From the NCBI GenBank assembly GCA_012295275.1, contig CM022671.1:20152822-20216821 (forward strand): a stretch of DNA of 64,000 nucleotides, given 5' to 3'. This document shows positions 43,312 through 56,983 of the stretch, one piece after another. This DNA is from Chrysomallon squamiferum (Eukaryota > Mollusca > Gastropoda > Neomphalida > Peltospiridae). The position numbers were made by a program, and so were the translations under genes. A model generated the notes under the pieces. The model ran no database searches, was not told the DNA's origin, and saw nothing but the letters and a program-made list of their open reading frames with translations. Every line of letters starts with the position of its first letter. Position 1 is the stretch's first letter.

Positions 43312-44049
43312 GTTTTTGTATTTGTTTTGCCATTTTTCTTGCTTTTAATATATTACTGCATGGCAAAATAATTAAAAATAGGAACATGGATAAAAAAGAA
43401 TCCTCCCTCTGTATAAAGACTGTCATCGCATGAACGTGCTGATGTAAGCGTTTAAAATGCTGACCACATCAACCGACGTACTTGCTCAAGGTTAAAAGTT
43501 ACAATACGTTTCATTAGTTAAACGTGAAACCTGTTTAGAGATAGATTGTATTCGGCGATATTATACAAAGGTATTTCGGGATATTTGTAAAGATAGAACC
43601 ATTACAGTGACAGAACTGTGATAATTAGATCTGATATTCAACAGACATTTATAATAAGATTGACATTTACTTGCTTGTTGTTGTTTTCAAACAGGCTGGG
43701 TATATGTATTAAGTTACCAGTAATGCAAATAAAGTAAAACGGTTTATTAAACGCAGTAACATACACAAATACGAGCACGCATGTATACATTCATATAATA
43801 TACTCATGCTTTCATTTCATTTTCTCCAATGCATACATCATGTATTTGTAAATTTAATAATAACAACAACATTAAAAAATAATTAAGAAAAATACGAATA
43901 TCCGAAATATTTGCATACTGAAAACAACAACAGAACTTTATCATTTTACTAAAAAGTGTTTTTAAAATGCTTCTCAATAGAATACAAAAATGCGCGCGAG
44001 TTTGCGCACCCATACATATATATATATTCGGTGGCTTTAAAAAATGTAA

Positions 44050-44650
44050 CAGAAAAAGTCACAATTTAGTACAGGAAAAAAAGTCACAAAATGTATGGGT
44101 TTGTAGAGTACTGAATATGGCATCATAGTATGCATGGGGTAATTCTTAAGCTTATTGATTAGGCTAGATTAAAGAAAGGGGCCTCATATTGGGTCTAGCT
44201 TGAGTTTAGCTTACTGATTAGGATATATTTAAACTAAGGGCCTCCTATTGTAAATGATTTATAAAATGTCCCAGGTTAAAATGTGTTTCACTATATATTC
44301 TCCAGCTTGCTCTAATATCAGAAGTATGTTCAATATGGAAGTTATTCATAGCAATAAGGGTGATAAGTAAATCTGTTATGAGGTGTTCATGTATACCAAG
44401 CAAGCAACTCGCAAAACAATGTTGTGGTGGAAATGTTTAAAAAAATGTTTTTAAAGTTGCAATTGTCGAGGTTCAGACTTACAGAGAGAGCATTGATGAC
44501 CGCAAAACTCTGGCAGAATTTCTTCGTGGTATTGGGTGGAACATCCGCCTAAACCACCAATATTAAAATCATCTATCTTTCATTTCTAATATATTTCTTA
44601 ATTTTAATTTTAAAAAAAACTGACTTTTTTCCTGTGACTTTTTTCCTAGA
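44050..44650 (+). mobile_element. Degenerate transposon relic, possibly piggyBac-like
   Basis: The ends carry inverted AAAAAGTCAC / GTGACTTTTT motifs, doubled on each side (44051-44088 and 44621-44647). Inside are two adjoining plus-strand frames, 44380-44454 and 44453-44566, offset by one base. The first ends in a Lys-Thr...Trp-Trp-Lys cluster (RKTMLWWK). The second begins VAIVEVQTYR and ends near EFLRGIGW. The spacing resembles the C-terminal part of piggyBac-type transposases (RKT..WWKK.FF...), recalled from memory only. Too short and broken to be active. An internal 59-bp tandem duplication lies at 44149-44266. Confidence 0.35.
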
Positions 44651-44657
44651 ATCATAT

Positions 44658-44660
<3 letters not shown>

Positions 44661-44731
<71 letters not shown>
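44661..44731. repeat. (CA)n microsatellite
   Basis: About 35 CA units, directly beyond the right end of the 44050-44650 relic. Confidence 0.97.
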
Positions 44732-44733
<2 letters not shown>

Positions 44734-45076
44734 GCCTGCACACATACAAACACACATGTAAAAATGTGAAAAAGTATACATCCATAATTTATAAAATAAC
44801 TAATCTATTATTTTTGCCAGAAGAAACATTTATTAATCGCAACATCAATGTAAAACTTTAATATATTCCTGTCAGTATTGTTTCTTGTCGTTCAAGTTTT
44901 TAAATAACAATAGCTTTTGCTAAGGTGAATTAAGGAAGGTTTAACTGAATAATAAATAAAATTCGTTCCATCCCAGAAGAATAATGGTTTATAGGTTTTC
45001 ACCAATCCTTGTGCAGTGTTTAAAGTATTGATATACAAATTATGCTTGAAAAGACAATCAGACAGATAGAGAAACA

Positions 45077-45102
45077 CTCACACTCACACACACACACACA
45101 CA

Positions 45103-45165
<63 letters not shown>
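45077..45165. repeat. Compound (CA)n-(GA)n microsatellite
   Basis: About 13 CA units pass directly into about 30 GA units. Confidence 0.96.
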
Positions 45166-45167
<2 letters not shown>

Positions 45168-46039
45168 CGCTGATGGATTTTCAATAAAATTAATTAATTT
45201 CATCTGTAAGCTAAAAATGTTTTGTTTATTTGTTTGTTGTTTATTATTATTATTTATGAAATAAAATATTCAGAATATCAGATATTTGCAGATGTCGTGT
45301 ATGCTGTGACCTAGATTGCTAGAGTTAAATCACTTGTTGAGATCTAAGTAACGATTAGAACACGTTGTTTTTGTATCTAGTCCATGTTTCAGGCGAAGTT
45401 CAGATCTCTGTGGGATTATCCTGTCAGAGGATGTCATCGAAATGTGTCCTCTACATTCAGTAATATTGTCAAACCCTGCGAATGCATGCACATTTGAAAA
45501 TGTGTAAGAAAAGCAATTTGCGAAATACTGAGAGCTGTTTTACGCATTTCAAATTTCACAAAATAATATTATAAAATGAAATAAAATTACTTTAATTAAA
45601 ATTGAATTTGACTGAAATTTAACCCTTTTTACTTTTTTTATTTTTATTTTTTTATTTAAATTTTTAAAGTAAATTCATAAATCAGCGAAGTAATACTACT
45701 ACTACTACTACTACGACTAATAATGATAATACCAGTGTTCTTAAATAAAACAAAATAAGAATAAATAAATAAATATGTATGTAAATAAATAAATTCTCAG
45801 GATTTCAGTGAAAATTTGCAAACAAATTATAGTAGGACAGTTCATTTTGTACACCACTGCATAGTTTGTGTAGGGGACAAATTTATAGATACAAAACTAT
45901 AATGTTATGGACTTAAATACTTCGAATCATTCTTATTATTAAGACATTATTTAAATAACACACGAATGAGAAGGCATGTTTTAACATTATTTCCAAGTTT
46001 CATTATAATTAAAGTTTAATGTCATAAAACGAATACCCC

Positions 46040-46202
46040 TTTGACTGTAATAAGTTAGACCCATTGAATTTCCTGTTGAACGAAATCGAGGCTGTCTGGA
46101 AAATGGCGTCTGCAAGACGATCGATGTGGCGATTTGTCGACATGCTTTTGGCTTTTTCTTTAAGCCTTGGGAAATAAAATATACTATGCATTTTCTTTGA
46201 CC
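46040..46202 (+). promoter_or_regulatory. Probable TBC1D25 promoter / 5' UTR
   Basis: A locally CpG-richer block ends at the TBC1D25 start codon. GGAAAATGGCGTC at 46098-46110, about 100 bp upstream of the ATG, resembles the YY1-type AAATGGCG element often found near the start of housekeeping genes. Start site not determined. Confidence 0.4.
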
Positions 46203-49200
46203 ATGGCTGGATTCTACAATCTGGAAAACCGAGAGGTGATTCGTGTCAAAGTGAAGGTTTGTTTTATTTTACAATACCACAGCTGGTTAGTTGTTTTGTC
46301 GGCACCTGTTTAAGGCCCTTTTAAGTCTTCTATCTAACGTCAGCTGATTTGGGTCATGCTCAAAAGCTACTGTAAAATTAAAACAATACTGTTGATAATT
46401 ACAGTTTTAAACACTAATTATTTCAAACAACCTTATAGTTTCAAAAATGGATTACTTACATACTAACGTATTTGGCATTTTCACTGATTATGAATATATC
46501 ATTTATATGTAATATATTTAATAATTTATATTAATATCAAAACGTTTTGTTATTATTTCCATATTATTTTTAACAATAGTTGCTTATAATTAATGTTTAC
46601 AGTGATTACAGTATAATCGGCTTCATTTCAAAACAATATTTCTATTAATAAATGTTTGTTTTTTTCTTTTAAAAATAATGGCATTTCCCCTGAACTTGTA
46701 CCATTTATATGAATTTAATGAATCCCGATGGTGATAGTAATAGACGTGCACATGTGTGAGTACACAAATGACCAAAACTGCCTTATTCAACCACTGACGC
46801 ATCAGCTGTAATATTTTATTCCAGGTTACTGTTACATTTAAAATATGGGAACAGACACAAGTAAAATAGCACACACACATGCATGCACGCACACACACAA
46901 AATAATAATAAAGAAATAAAGAAAGACAATGAATGAATAAAATGTAAAATTGAATTCTGTCTTACACATTTAAATATTCAGATTTGAACCCAAATTAATT
47001 TCCATTCTAACAAATGCCTCACAGTGGTTTAGCATTAGATAAAGTGTGTGGTTGAAGCATATTTCCACAGTTATAATTTCATTGTTTGAAATATATGACA
47101 GACACTTTTGAAGATAAAATGGGTTGTAAACATTTATTTATTTATTCATCATTATCATACAGGAATACTGAATACCTTATAATCACTGATGTTAATAAAG
47201 TTAATTGTCATTAATATTCATTCATTGCATATCAGTATAAATGTATGCGTAACACCATATAACAATCAAATCACACATATATAACATTTTTGAAAATTTA
47301 GATACAATAATAATGTTTTTAAACAATTTTCTGATGAACTTGTAACAAACATGATTTTTGTGGCTGTTAGCTATGAATTGAATTTTCCCTCTGCATATTA
47401 CACACAAACCTATTCTTATTACAATTAGGGTAATCTGAATGTGCATTTGTTTTATTTTATCTTTATTACAAATAATAATAATAATAATTAAGATAAGTTT
47501 TAAATTCATAGTAACAGAAAAATACAAACTGCTGTTTCAAGAATCTCTCTCTAAGGGAAAATTAAATGATGAGGAAATGCATGTTTATTTAACCTTGGCT
47601 GTTTGTTTAGTTAGTGTCTTTCAGCTGTTATACATATATACTCTCAAGCTGTTATGTAATAAGTTGATAAGAATTATATTACTATTTTCAACTTCACAGC
47701 AACATAAATTATTTTCTTTCTTTTTTCTTCTTCTTCATATATATTTTTTTTTTTTCTTACAAACAAGACATAATTGTGGAGGTGGTGTAAGGCTGACTAA
47801 TTTTATAATCTCAAAAATATTGATATTTATTGGTAAATGTTATTAGTATTTTCTTTGGCATAATTAACTGATTTATCACAATTGTAATTTTATAACAGCT
47901 GTTGTTGCTTAGAAATAATAGATATTATTTTGATCTTGCAATTGTATCACACATGTTACTTGGTGCTGGTATTGTGGAATGAATATTACAAGTAAACATG
48001 ACTACAATTTTGAATATTGCCCAGATCTAAATTATTTTCACTTTTTGTTTATTAAAAATCTTATTTTCTGTATTAATATAAAATACTGCAGTTATTAATT
48101 AAGCTGTATAATTTTTATTATTTAAAAATACTTAAATTCAGATATTACTGTTCTTAATTATATATATTTGTGTGTGTATGGGTATATGTGTTTGTGTGTA
48201 TATACATACATTTTTTTTTTTTTTTTTTTTTTCAGTATAAAAATCGTAAACTATTGTATTAAATATATAGTTGACATCTTTAACACACAAGATAGATTAG
48301 TTACAAACATTTAGTTATAAATTATATGTTTTTGTTATAATATCATGTACTGCTTTGTTTGAACATAGGGTGGACATTTGCTGCATGTTCTCACTATAGC
48401 AGACCAATGTCATTTTTATGAAAAGCATTATTTTATCTTGATATCTACAACCATAAATTGTAATGGTGACCTTATGTTTTCTGAGCTTCTTATTATGGTA
48501 TACATAACTGAACAAATTTAAGCTAACAGTACAAACTGACTATGGATAGTTTAATCTTGCTAATTACAGTCAACCTTCACATAATTCTTAATCTTAATAC
48601 TGGTTGGATTAATTTGTTAAATTCCATTTTAAAAGTATTTTAAAAGTAAAATGTGGAACTCTCTGATAATGTACAGTTAAAAATATACATAATGAACTGT
48701 CATCAGAATATAAGCTACTGTGGGTAGTGAGTGAGAGGTAAAAAGAGAAAACCACAGTTATATTTGAAGTGGAAACTGTTTATTCTACATGTTTAACACA
48801 AAGGAAATGTTCTTGTGTTACACAGTAAATCCTACACAATCTTTTACAAGCTTGAACTCTTAATCCCATTTACTTGATTTATTAGGGCATTTAGGGGACA
48901 GATAAGGTACCACCCCTGGTTGATGTGTGTGAGACAACTTGTGTGCATTGTTACTCTGTGTTGTCTATGAAATTGAAATCATTAACATTTTTATTATTGT
49001 TAATTTTATTTATCATTAAACTGATTTTTGATGAAATTTTTAAAGTGTTTGTTTTATTTATTTGTTATTATTAAAACAGTATTCAACAGGTATCACTTTA
49101 TGGATCTACATGTGTATTTAAATCTGTATATGTATATAAATGAAAATAGAACATGTTGTATTTAATCTTTTAAAAAGTGGATAGAATTAATTTTATATTT

Positions 49201-52200
49201 TTTAATTTATTATTTATAGTCAAAATATTAATTTATTATTTTGTATAATTGAATGACTATTCTTTAGATTTTGAATTTATATCAAAATATTAGTTAGAAT
49301 ATATATGCATTTGTGTGTGTGTGTATTTTTTCTTGTTATACTGATGTAGTTATATTTTTATTTTTGTTAGAAGTGTGATGGCTTATTGCAACCAGAATAC
49401 AAGAAGTTTTCTGTGGATCCCCAGATCACATCATTTGAGATGCTCCAGGGTATCTTGGCTAAAGCTTTTGAGATAAAAGGGTAAAGTTTACAATGTTCTG
49501 TTTTGAAAAATTATACTAAATTGAATGTTAACAATAGTTATTTGAATTGAATTAAATTTATATTAAATGTTTTAATTTTTAAATTTATTTTTTTGTTTCA
49601 AGCAATTCATATATAAGCATTTTCAACTTGGAGTTTATGAAACCAGAATATTTGTTTTAACATTTGTTCTATTTCAGAGATTACAATGGTTTTTTGACTT
49701 CATGTAGACTTTTTATACTTATTTTGTTTTTTACACACTCTATTGTTTAGTTTACTATGTCATACACTGTTCAGAAACTGTATATGGCATTTTTTTGTTA
49801 CAGTGACTTCACAATAAGTTATTTGGCTTCGGACTCTGAAGGTCAAGATGTCTATCTTAGCATGTTGTCAGACTGGGATATGGATGCTGCTTTTCAGTGT
49901 GCATCTGATCCATGTCTCAAGCTTAAAGTGGATCTCAAGCCATTTGAGGAAGGTATAACTTCATACAAACCAAAAAAACACATTGACATGTATGTCTAAA
50001 TGGACATTGATAACATATATATATATATTCAGTATTGATTCATAGACATATCAATTGGTCTTTAAAACAAATGTTTTCTGTTTTTCTGCATAGTAATTTG
50101 GATTACATTTGTTATTTTATTATTATTTTTAATGATGTATTTCTGTTGTCCTTTTGACTAAAATTGATTGGGTATTGAGGTGTCATAAAACTTTTCATTT
50201 ATTATGTTTTTCAGTAAGTATGGATGAGTGGGATGTGATTGCACCTGTTGATATCCCACAGCACAAGATAGCCAACATCATTGATCGTAACTCACTGTTA
50301 GGCACTATAACTGGCACCATCACAAGTGGTGTTGGGAAAACTGTGAACACTGTCCAAAGAGCAATGGGTAATTTATTTTACTGTATTTTATACCAACAGT
50401 TATGGTAAAAAAACCAAATACATTTTAAAACTGTATGTGTGTGTATACATATATATCATAGTGACTTCTGTTTTCTGTATTTTAACATATAAATTTGTAT
50501 TAACAGGATTTAAACAGACTGAAGAAGAGATGTATCGTCCTGTAAAACCACCTATGTCTGATATGGAATTTCACAATTACCTGGATTCTTCTGGACTGAT
50601 GATAAAGCCACAGGAATTTCGGCTAAGTATTTACCAAGGAGGCATTGAACCATCATTGAGACGTGTTGCATGGCGTCATCTGTTGAATATCTTTCCTCTT
50701 CGCTTGTCTGGGCGTGAACGGTTTGATTATTTAAAGAGAAAAGAACTGGAATATTATGATCTCAGAGATGAGTGGAAAGAGAAATTCATTAGTGGTTGTG
50801 TTACTGAAGAAGTGAAGTATGTTGCATCTATGGTTAAGAAAGATGTTTTGCGAACAGATAGAACTCACAAGTTTTATGCTGGAGCTGATGACAATAAAAA
50901 TGTACTGTCACTGTTTCACATTCTAGTCACATATGCACTCACTCATCCTAATATTTCTTACTGCCAGGGAATGAGTGATATTGCTTCTCCTATTCTTGTT
51001 ATCCAAAAAGATGAAGCTCAAGCCTATCTCTGCTTCTGTGGACTCATGAAACACTTGCATGTTAATTTTAAGCCAGATGGGTCAGCCATGATGACCAAAT
51101 TCAGTCATCTTGCTCATTTGATGCAGCTTCATGACTCGACCTTCTTTAAATACCTTCAGAGTATCAATGCAGGAGACTTGTTTTTCTGTTATCGTTGGCT
51201 TCTTCTTGGTTTAAAACGTGAGTTTCCATTTGATGATGCTCTGTACATGTTAGAAGTCATGTGGAGCACCCTGCCTCCTAATCCTCCTGTTAGAGAAATT
51301 GAACTTACAGATTATGATTATAATGTCAGGCTTCTTTCATCATCACCCTGTTCTCCAACATTCTCCTTTCAGCAGACTGTTTATGCAAAGCTTCTGTCAA
51401 TGAGGCATTTTATGTCTTCTGCAGGACCAAAGAACAAAAAACAACAACATGATATGATTGCTGGCAATTCGGTAAACAACAACAGTATGACTTTTTTTGA
51501 TTCTTCTCCTGTGGATGAAGAAAAAAATGGAAATCCAGATTATCCTCGACTGGATGATCCAGACACAAGAGCGATGGAACGACGATCTTCTTCGATTGAT
51601 AGGTTCTTGGAAGAGACAGGAAGAGGTGAAAGTTCTCAAAATGGTCTGATGGAATCACCAGTTTTGGAAAACCAAGGTGATGAATGTGAGGATGAAATTG
51701 TTAATGGGATGAGAGGAGATTACTTTGGCTCAAACAGTAGTAGTGGTGTCAACTCTGCAGTGTGTGATGTTTCAAACAGTGATGTTGAAGAAACATCACA
51801 GAGTGAGTCCGATCAGCAGATGCTGTTTAATCTTTCACTGGAGACAAAAGATATAAAACAACAAAGTTCCAAAGCCACAGATGACAGCATTCCTGGAAGT
51901 GGACTGTTCAATAGTATGAAAAAACTGTTATCTTCACCTAAGAAAAAACCAGCAAACATTTCAATTCCCAAAGAAATTAATTCTATACCTGATGTGGAAG
52001 AAAATAGTGTAACCAATGGACTTGACAACAGTGATTCCATGTCTAATTCTGGAGAATCTTTGACAGCTTCAAAGATTGCTCTTAAACTGCCACCACCTCA
52101 AGAGTTTGGTTGTGGTAATCCTTTCCTCATGTTCTTGTGTTTGACTCTGTTGTTGCAGCACCGTGACCACATCATAAAGAACAACATGGGTTATGAAGAA

Positions 52201-52335
52201 GTAGCCATGCACTTTGACAGAATGGTCCGTCGACACCGTGTACACAAGGTTCTTCACATGGCTCGACAGCTGTACTCAGAATACTTACGTACACAGCAGA
52301 CTTTAGCTAGTAGTGATGGAGACTTTGATGTGTAA
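46203..52335 (+). CDS. TBC1D25: TBC1D25, Rab GTPase-activating protein of autophagy
   Basis: Mammalian TBC1D25 (OATL1) is a GAP for RAB33B that binds LC3-family proteins and affects autophagosome maturation. Exons: 46203-46256, 49371-49480, 49804-49952, 50215-50367, 50507-52335; 764 residues (human about 690). The N-terminal part (VIRVKVKKCDGLL..., SDWDMDAAF) matches the family's conserved N-terminal domain. The TBC domain begins near residue 205. The arginine finger is R271 in VKKDVLRTDR and the glutamine finger Q309 in SYCQGMSD, so both catalytic residues are present. FFCYRWLLL follows. A Ser/Asn/Asp-rich spacer of roughly 200 residues then precedes the conserved end (PPPQEFGCGNPFL, RDHI, MHFDRMVRRHR). 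The whole TBC region sits in one 1.8-kb exon. The ATG has context ACCATGG. Confidence 0.96.
47460..48240. other. TBC1D25 first intron, AT-rich
   Basis: The 3.1-kb intron between 46256 and 49371 holds short (AAT)n, a poly(T) run near 48211-48232 and AT-driven open frames without splice logic. I see no separate gene in it. Confidence 0.55.
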
Positions 52336-54596
52336 ACCATTCCTCTTTGTTATCTGAAATGCTGTACTGAGTGAGATTTAATACTATACATTAGCATGAT
52401 GATATACTATAGCATTTTTATTACTATTAATTCTTTTTTTTTTTTAATTTCTGATGTTAAAACAGGGTTATTCAATTAAAAATAACTATCAATGTCTTAT
52501 ATATGCATATGCTTAAATGTTTCAGATGTGACTTCATTTGCAGTAAGATGCATTTATGAAATATTTGGGGTTCCTTTTTCAGTTTAAATTTTATTTTATT
52601 TTATGGCAAAACCAATACTGGATGGAAAACTGAGGGTCCGATTAACTTATTGTTTATTACCTGTTTATTATGAGTGTCAGCAAAATTAGTGGCATGTGGA
52701 TTTCAATTTACTAAATGTGCAGTAATCCCTGTATTGTAAATAAGGACTTTGAAATTGTTTATTGTTAATTTTATAGTGATATCTTGCTTTTAATCACTAC
52801 TGAAATTAAAGTTTATCAAGAAAATCTAACACATTTCAAAACAAAGTATGTTTAAACATTTTATCTGTAGATTTATAATGAGGTTCCATTTACAAAAATG
52901 TTTAAAACATTATTATTATCTATAAATACAAACCTTTTTGTTTCATTATTATTTATAGATTTTATATATTTCAATGATGCATATCCCAAGTTTACTACTT
53001 AAAAAGTAGAAATTTAAATAAAAAAAATAAACAAATAAAACATAATTGTTTATAATCCATAATTTAAAAAGGGACTAAAAAAAATGAAGAGATAAAAAGG
53101 AGATAATTTAAAAACAAGAAGAAAAAAAAAGTAAAATAGATCCTGTTTAATCTTTTTGATTATATTGCTGGATGTTATAACATTGTTTCTTTCTTTTCCA
53201 CTTGTGTTCCACTTTATCCATGATTAATTAAATAATGCTTCAAAATTTTACTGTTACATTAACTACTGGTGGATGTTTGTGTCATATTTTATTAAATACC
53301 ATACAAAATATCATATTTAATGTGCTGAAGATACATTATAATCATGCTTTACACAGATCATAAATTTATTAATAATATGTTAATAGAAATTTTATTTATG
53401 TGGTGTTTTCTGTTAGGTTAATCATGTGACTATTTTATTCAAATTTAGTTTTAATTCTTTAATTTTATTAGTTCTTCTATTTTATTTTTTTAATTTATCT
53501 ATAAAGCAGAAACTAAATTCAAATATACATTTACTTACATAATTTCTGAAAGCATCATAAAAATCAGGTTAACATAAAAATTATAGTAGATGTGTTTTTA
53601 ATGTGCTTTCTTTCTTCACATAGGCATAGTAGTAAATAGAAAAAAATGTGAAAGCATAGTTTCTAAAAACTAATGATATTATATATAATTATGACAGTAC
53701 TTTTTTATTTATGAAGAAAAAAAAGACTGTTTTAGAATGTCTGTGATTTGTATTAGCAGTTGTGATATGATAGTTTATGAATTAATTTAATTTGTATGAC
53801 AGATTAAATATTGTCTCACATAGGGCTTGTATTGTTTGCCCTCAACTTAGTTGTTTTAATCTATGAAATAATAGTATATAATGTATAAATGAGTGTAGTG
53901 AAGTCCCTATGTGAAAATCTCAAAGAAAGAAAGTGCAGTATTTATAAATACTCAGCTGAGGGTTAAATGGTTTGGTTAATATTGCTAAGGAAAGTGGCAA
54001 TGTTTTGTTGCAGGTATCTCGTCTGTAACTATACAGTTCCAGCTACTTATTGCTTTAAAGAGCAGCAGTATGTATGTTTGTATGTTGTGTGCATATGTGT
54101 GTAAATTTTAAAAATGTTCAGTTCATTATGGGCAAAACAATGTATTAAGAATTTTAAAACTTCTGTATGAATTTTTTGAGATATAAACTATAATTTATTA
54201 TTGTACATTTAATTTGAGTGCTCAAAAACAATCATTTTTCTTTGCCAACTGATATTTGCTTTCATGACTAAATATTAGAAAAAATAAAAAAATATAAAAA
54301 TCTCTTTGAAACAAATATCACCAATGCATATTATAATGCTTTTTTTTCTTTGTGTTTTTAATATCTTATGGCTTTTTGCACAACAGGTTTGGGTTAGCTG
54401 TGTAATAATCTTAGTCTTATTTGCAGTGTAAGAACTTTAAGACGTTCTGTTGCAACAACTAGTTTTTCATTTTGTTGAAACATTTGAGTAAAGATAAACT
54501 GCTACTTTATATAATGTAGGTGTAACACATATCACATATATAAAGTTACATTTCGAATATTCTGAATGAAGTGTGATAAAATGAATTAAAATGAAT

Positions 54597-54597
<1 letters not shown>

Positions 54598-54648
<51 letters not shown>
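54598..54648. repeat. (ATT)n microsatellite
   Basis: About 17 uninterrupted ATT units. Confidence 0.95.
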
Positions 54649-54650
<2 letters not shown>

Positions 54651-56622
54651 GTATTTAATTAATATTGGGTGCTGCTGAATTTTTATAAATAATATGGTTT
54701 AGATTTGCTATGTAAAAATACACAAAAAAAATATTAGTGCATAAAAAATACCAGCTGTTTGGCTCTTTTTTTTATACACATAATCATTAATGACTATTTT
54801 ATATTAGGTATTTTTATTCTTCATTTATTTTGTGTTTGATAATTACTTTATTGAATTTCAATTAAACAAAAATGTGATGAAAATTATTATAAATTTGTTC
54901 ACGAAGATATAATCAGATTTTAGAAATCCAGAAAAATAAATACATTTTTATTTTGAAATCTAATTTACCAAAGTGTGTATTGAGATTGATACTCATTTTT
55001 AACTAAATGTTTTCTTTCTTTTTTCCCCTCTACTTTTATCAAAGTATATTGTGAAAAAGTATCCACTTACTGCACAAAATTCTAGATTTTTAATATTTAT
55101 TTTTCATTTATTCTTGTGTATTTCTTTTTCTGCAAGTATCATGTTATACATATTAATATAAAAATAAACTTATTAATATCAGTGTATTCCATGTTATTTA
55201 AGGAATTGCACTTTCTGGTAAATTGAAGTAAAACAAGTATCTCTGAAGTGCAATAGTTTTAATATTTTATAATGTGTGATGTTTTTCTTTAACAGTATTT
55301 ATTTAGTGTGGAATAAGAAAATGGACTATATTGATCTGATATGTAAAAAAAAACAAATCCACATACACATTTATATATAATTATTTACAAATGTTTTAGA
55401 AGGTTTATTGTAATAATATTGCATTTATACATACCAATGTATTGTTTGTGACAGTACAACAAAATATTCAGTTTTGAAAATCTGATTGGTTTTTGAATGT
55501 TTTAACATAAAAATAAAAATATATACTATTCTTACTAAACTGAGTTAGTGCATGAGATTAATGTTATTAAAAAACAAAAACGAAACAAAATTTAACACTT
55601 TTTATTAAAAAGAAAAGAGAAATGTTAATTAATTTTTTGGTTTAATGCTTCCAAAAATAGACTTATTTTAACTACATAAGCCCAAATTAACATGCTGTAT
55701 AATAACATAAAATTAACAAGAATTTTATTAATTCCCATTCCCATTTATGATATAGGGAAATCAGTATTGTAATAATACATATAATACATTGATTTTTTTT
55801 GTTTTTGTTTTTGTTCAGATATTTTTTATTTCAGTGGTAAATTACAGATAAATTACATTTTCCAAAAAGAATACCTCCGCTGCTTTAAGCAGCATTTTAA
55901 AATTTGGTTGTGTATAGTTGTTTATCCTATTTTAATCTCTGTTCTAGGAACAAAAATAACTGAATAACTTGTAAGGTTATTTGTGATTTCTTGTGGTCTG
56001 TCACTTTGTGATTTTTGCCTTTGTTGTATTTTATTTGCCTGATTATATGAGACTAAATTTGTGTAAATAAATTATAACTTAATAGATCTACTTGTGAAAT
56101 GGGGCATTCTTTGATTCCAGGGAAATTAAAATTCTTTTTCTTACCTTTTTGTGTTTTTTTTTAATTATATGAGAGTATGTGTGCATATGTATGTGTTTAT
56201 CTTCATTTATGTACATGTGCACCTAATTATATTACATTACAAAGCTTGTTAAAGACAATTATTTAGGGTGAAAGATTTTTATTTTTTTGTTACAAATAAA
56301 ATTATTCTGCTTTTTAACATCCATTTTTTTAATACATGTGCTAAACAAAACTACATCTATCTAATTTTATTTTTATACAGACACTGCAAGTTTTGTCTGT
56401 TGAATTTAAGTGTGTGTGTTCTCTTTGTTTGATAATCTGTTTACTCTAGAAGCACTGAAGTAAAAACAAACATGATAGACAGTATTTATGTAAATTTAAT
56501 GGACAAGGCACACATGGCACAACACTGTTATCCAGAACATTGAAAACGTGCACAAAGATTAACAATGCAATAAAGAATAGGTAAATTATTATGGCAGCTA
56601 AAACTTATGCAGTTTTAACATT

Positions 56623-56983
56623 GCATCATCTTAGGCATTTTGCCAAGATACAATCCTTTTCAAACAGACAATTTTATTTTAAAAAAAACAAAAAACATTA
56701 AAAATATTTGAAAACTAACACTAATGTTTAAACAGCATTTAAGTTGATGTCTTTAGTTATCATGAAAATATTTATAATGTTCATGGGGCACCATCTTAGC
56801 CATACTCTTTTTGTTTTCAAACACTGACATTAAAAACATTTAAGATCATTTCTTCAATTACTGTCAAAATGTTTATTGATAATGTTTATGTTTACTGAAT
56901 CCATATTCAGTGTTTGGAAATGATTGTATCTAGGCTACATGCCTAAGATGATGCCATGTAGCCAAAATATTATTTCCAAACAC
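56623..56983. repeat. Three related repeat copies, one inverted, with hairpin
   Basis: Copy A at 56623 begins GCATCATCTTAGGCATTTTG. Copy B at about 56788 begins GCACCATCTTAGCCATAC, same orientation. Copy C, about 56905-56960, is inverted: its minus strand reads GCATCATCTTAGGCATGTAG. Copy C lies in a 74-nt hairpin, 56910-56983: outer arms GTGTTTGGAAAT/ATTTCCAAACAC, inner arms GGCTACATG/CATGTAGCC and a 13-nt loop. Confidence 0.7.

Noticed and set aside
46009-46191. Minus-strand frame upstream of TBC1D25
   Set aside because: Lies in the probable promoter/5' UTR, with no family match or splice logic.
51397-52257. Minus-strand open frames opposite the TBC1D25 last exon
   Set aside because: Shadows of the strongly supported plus-strand coding frame.
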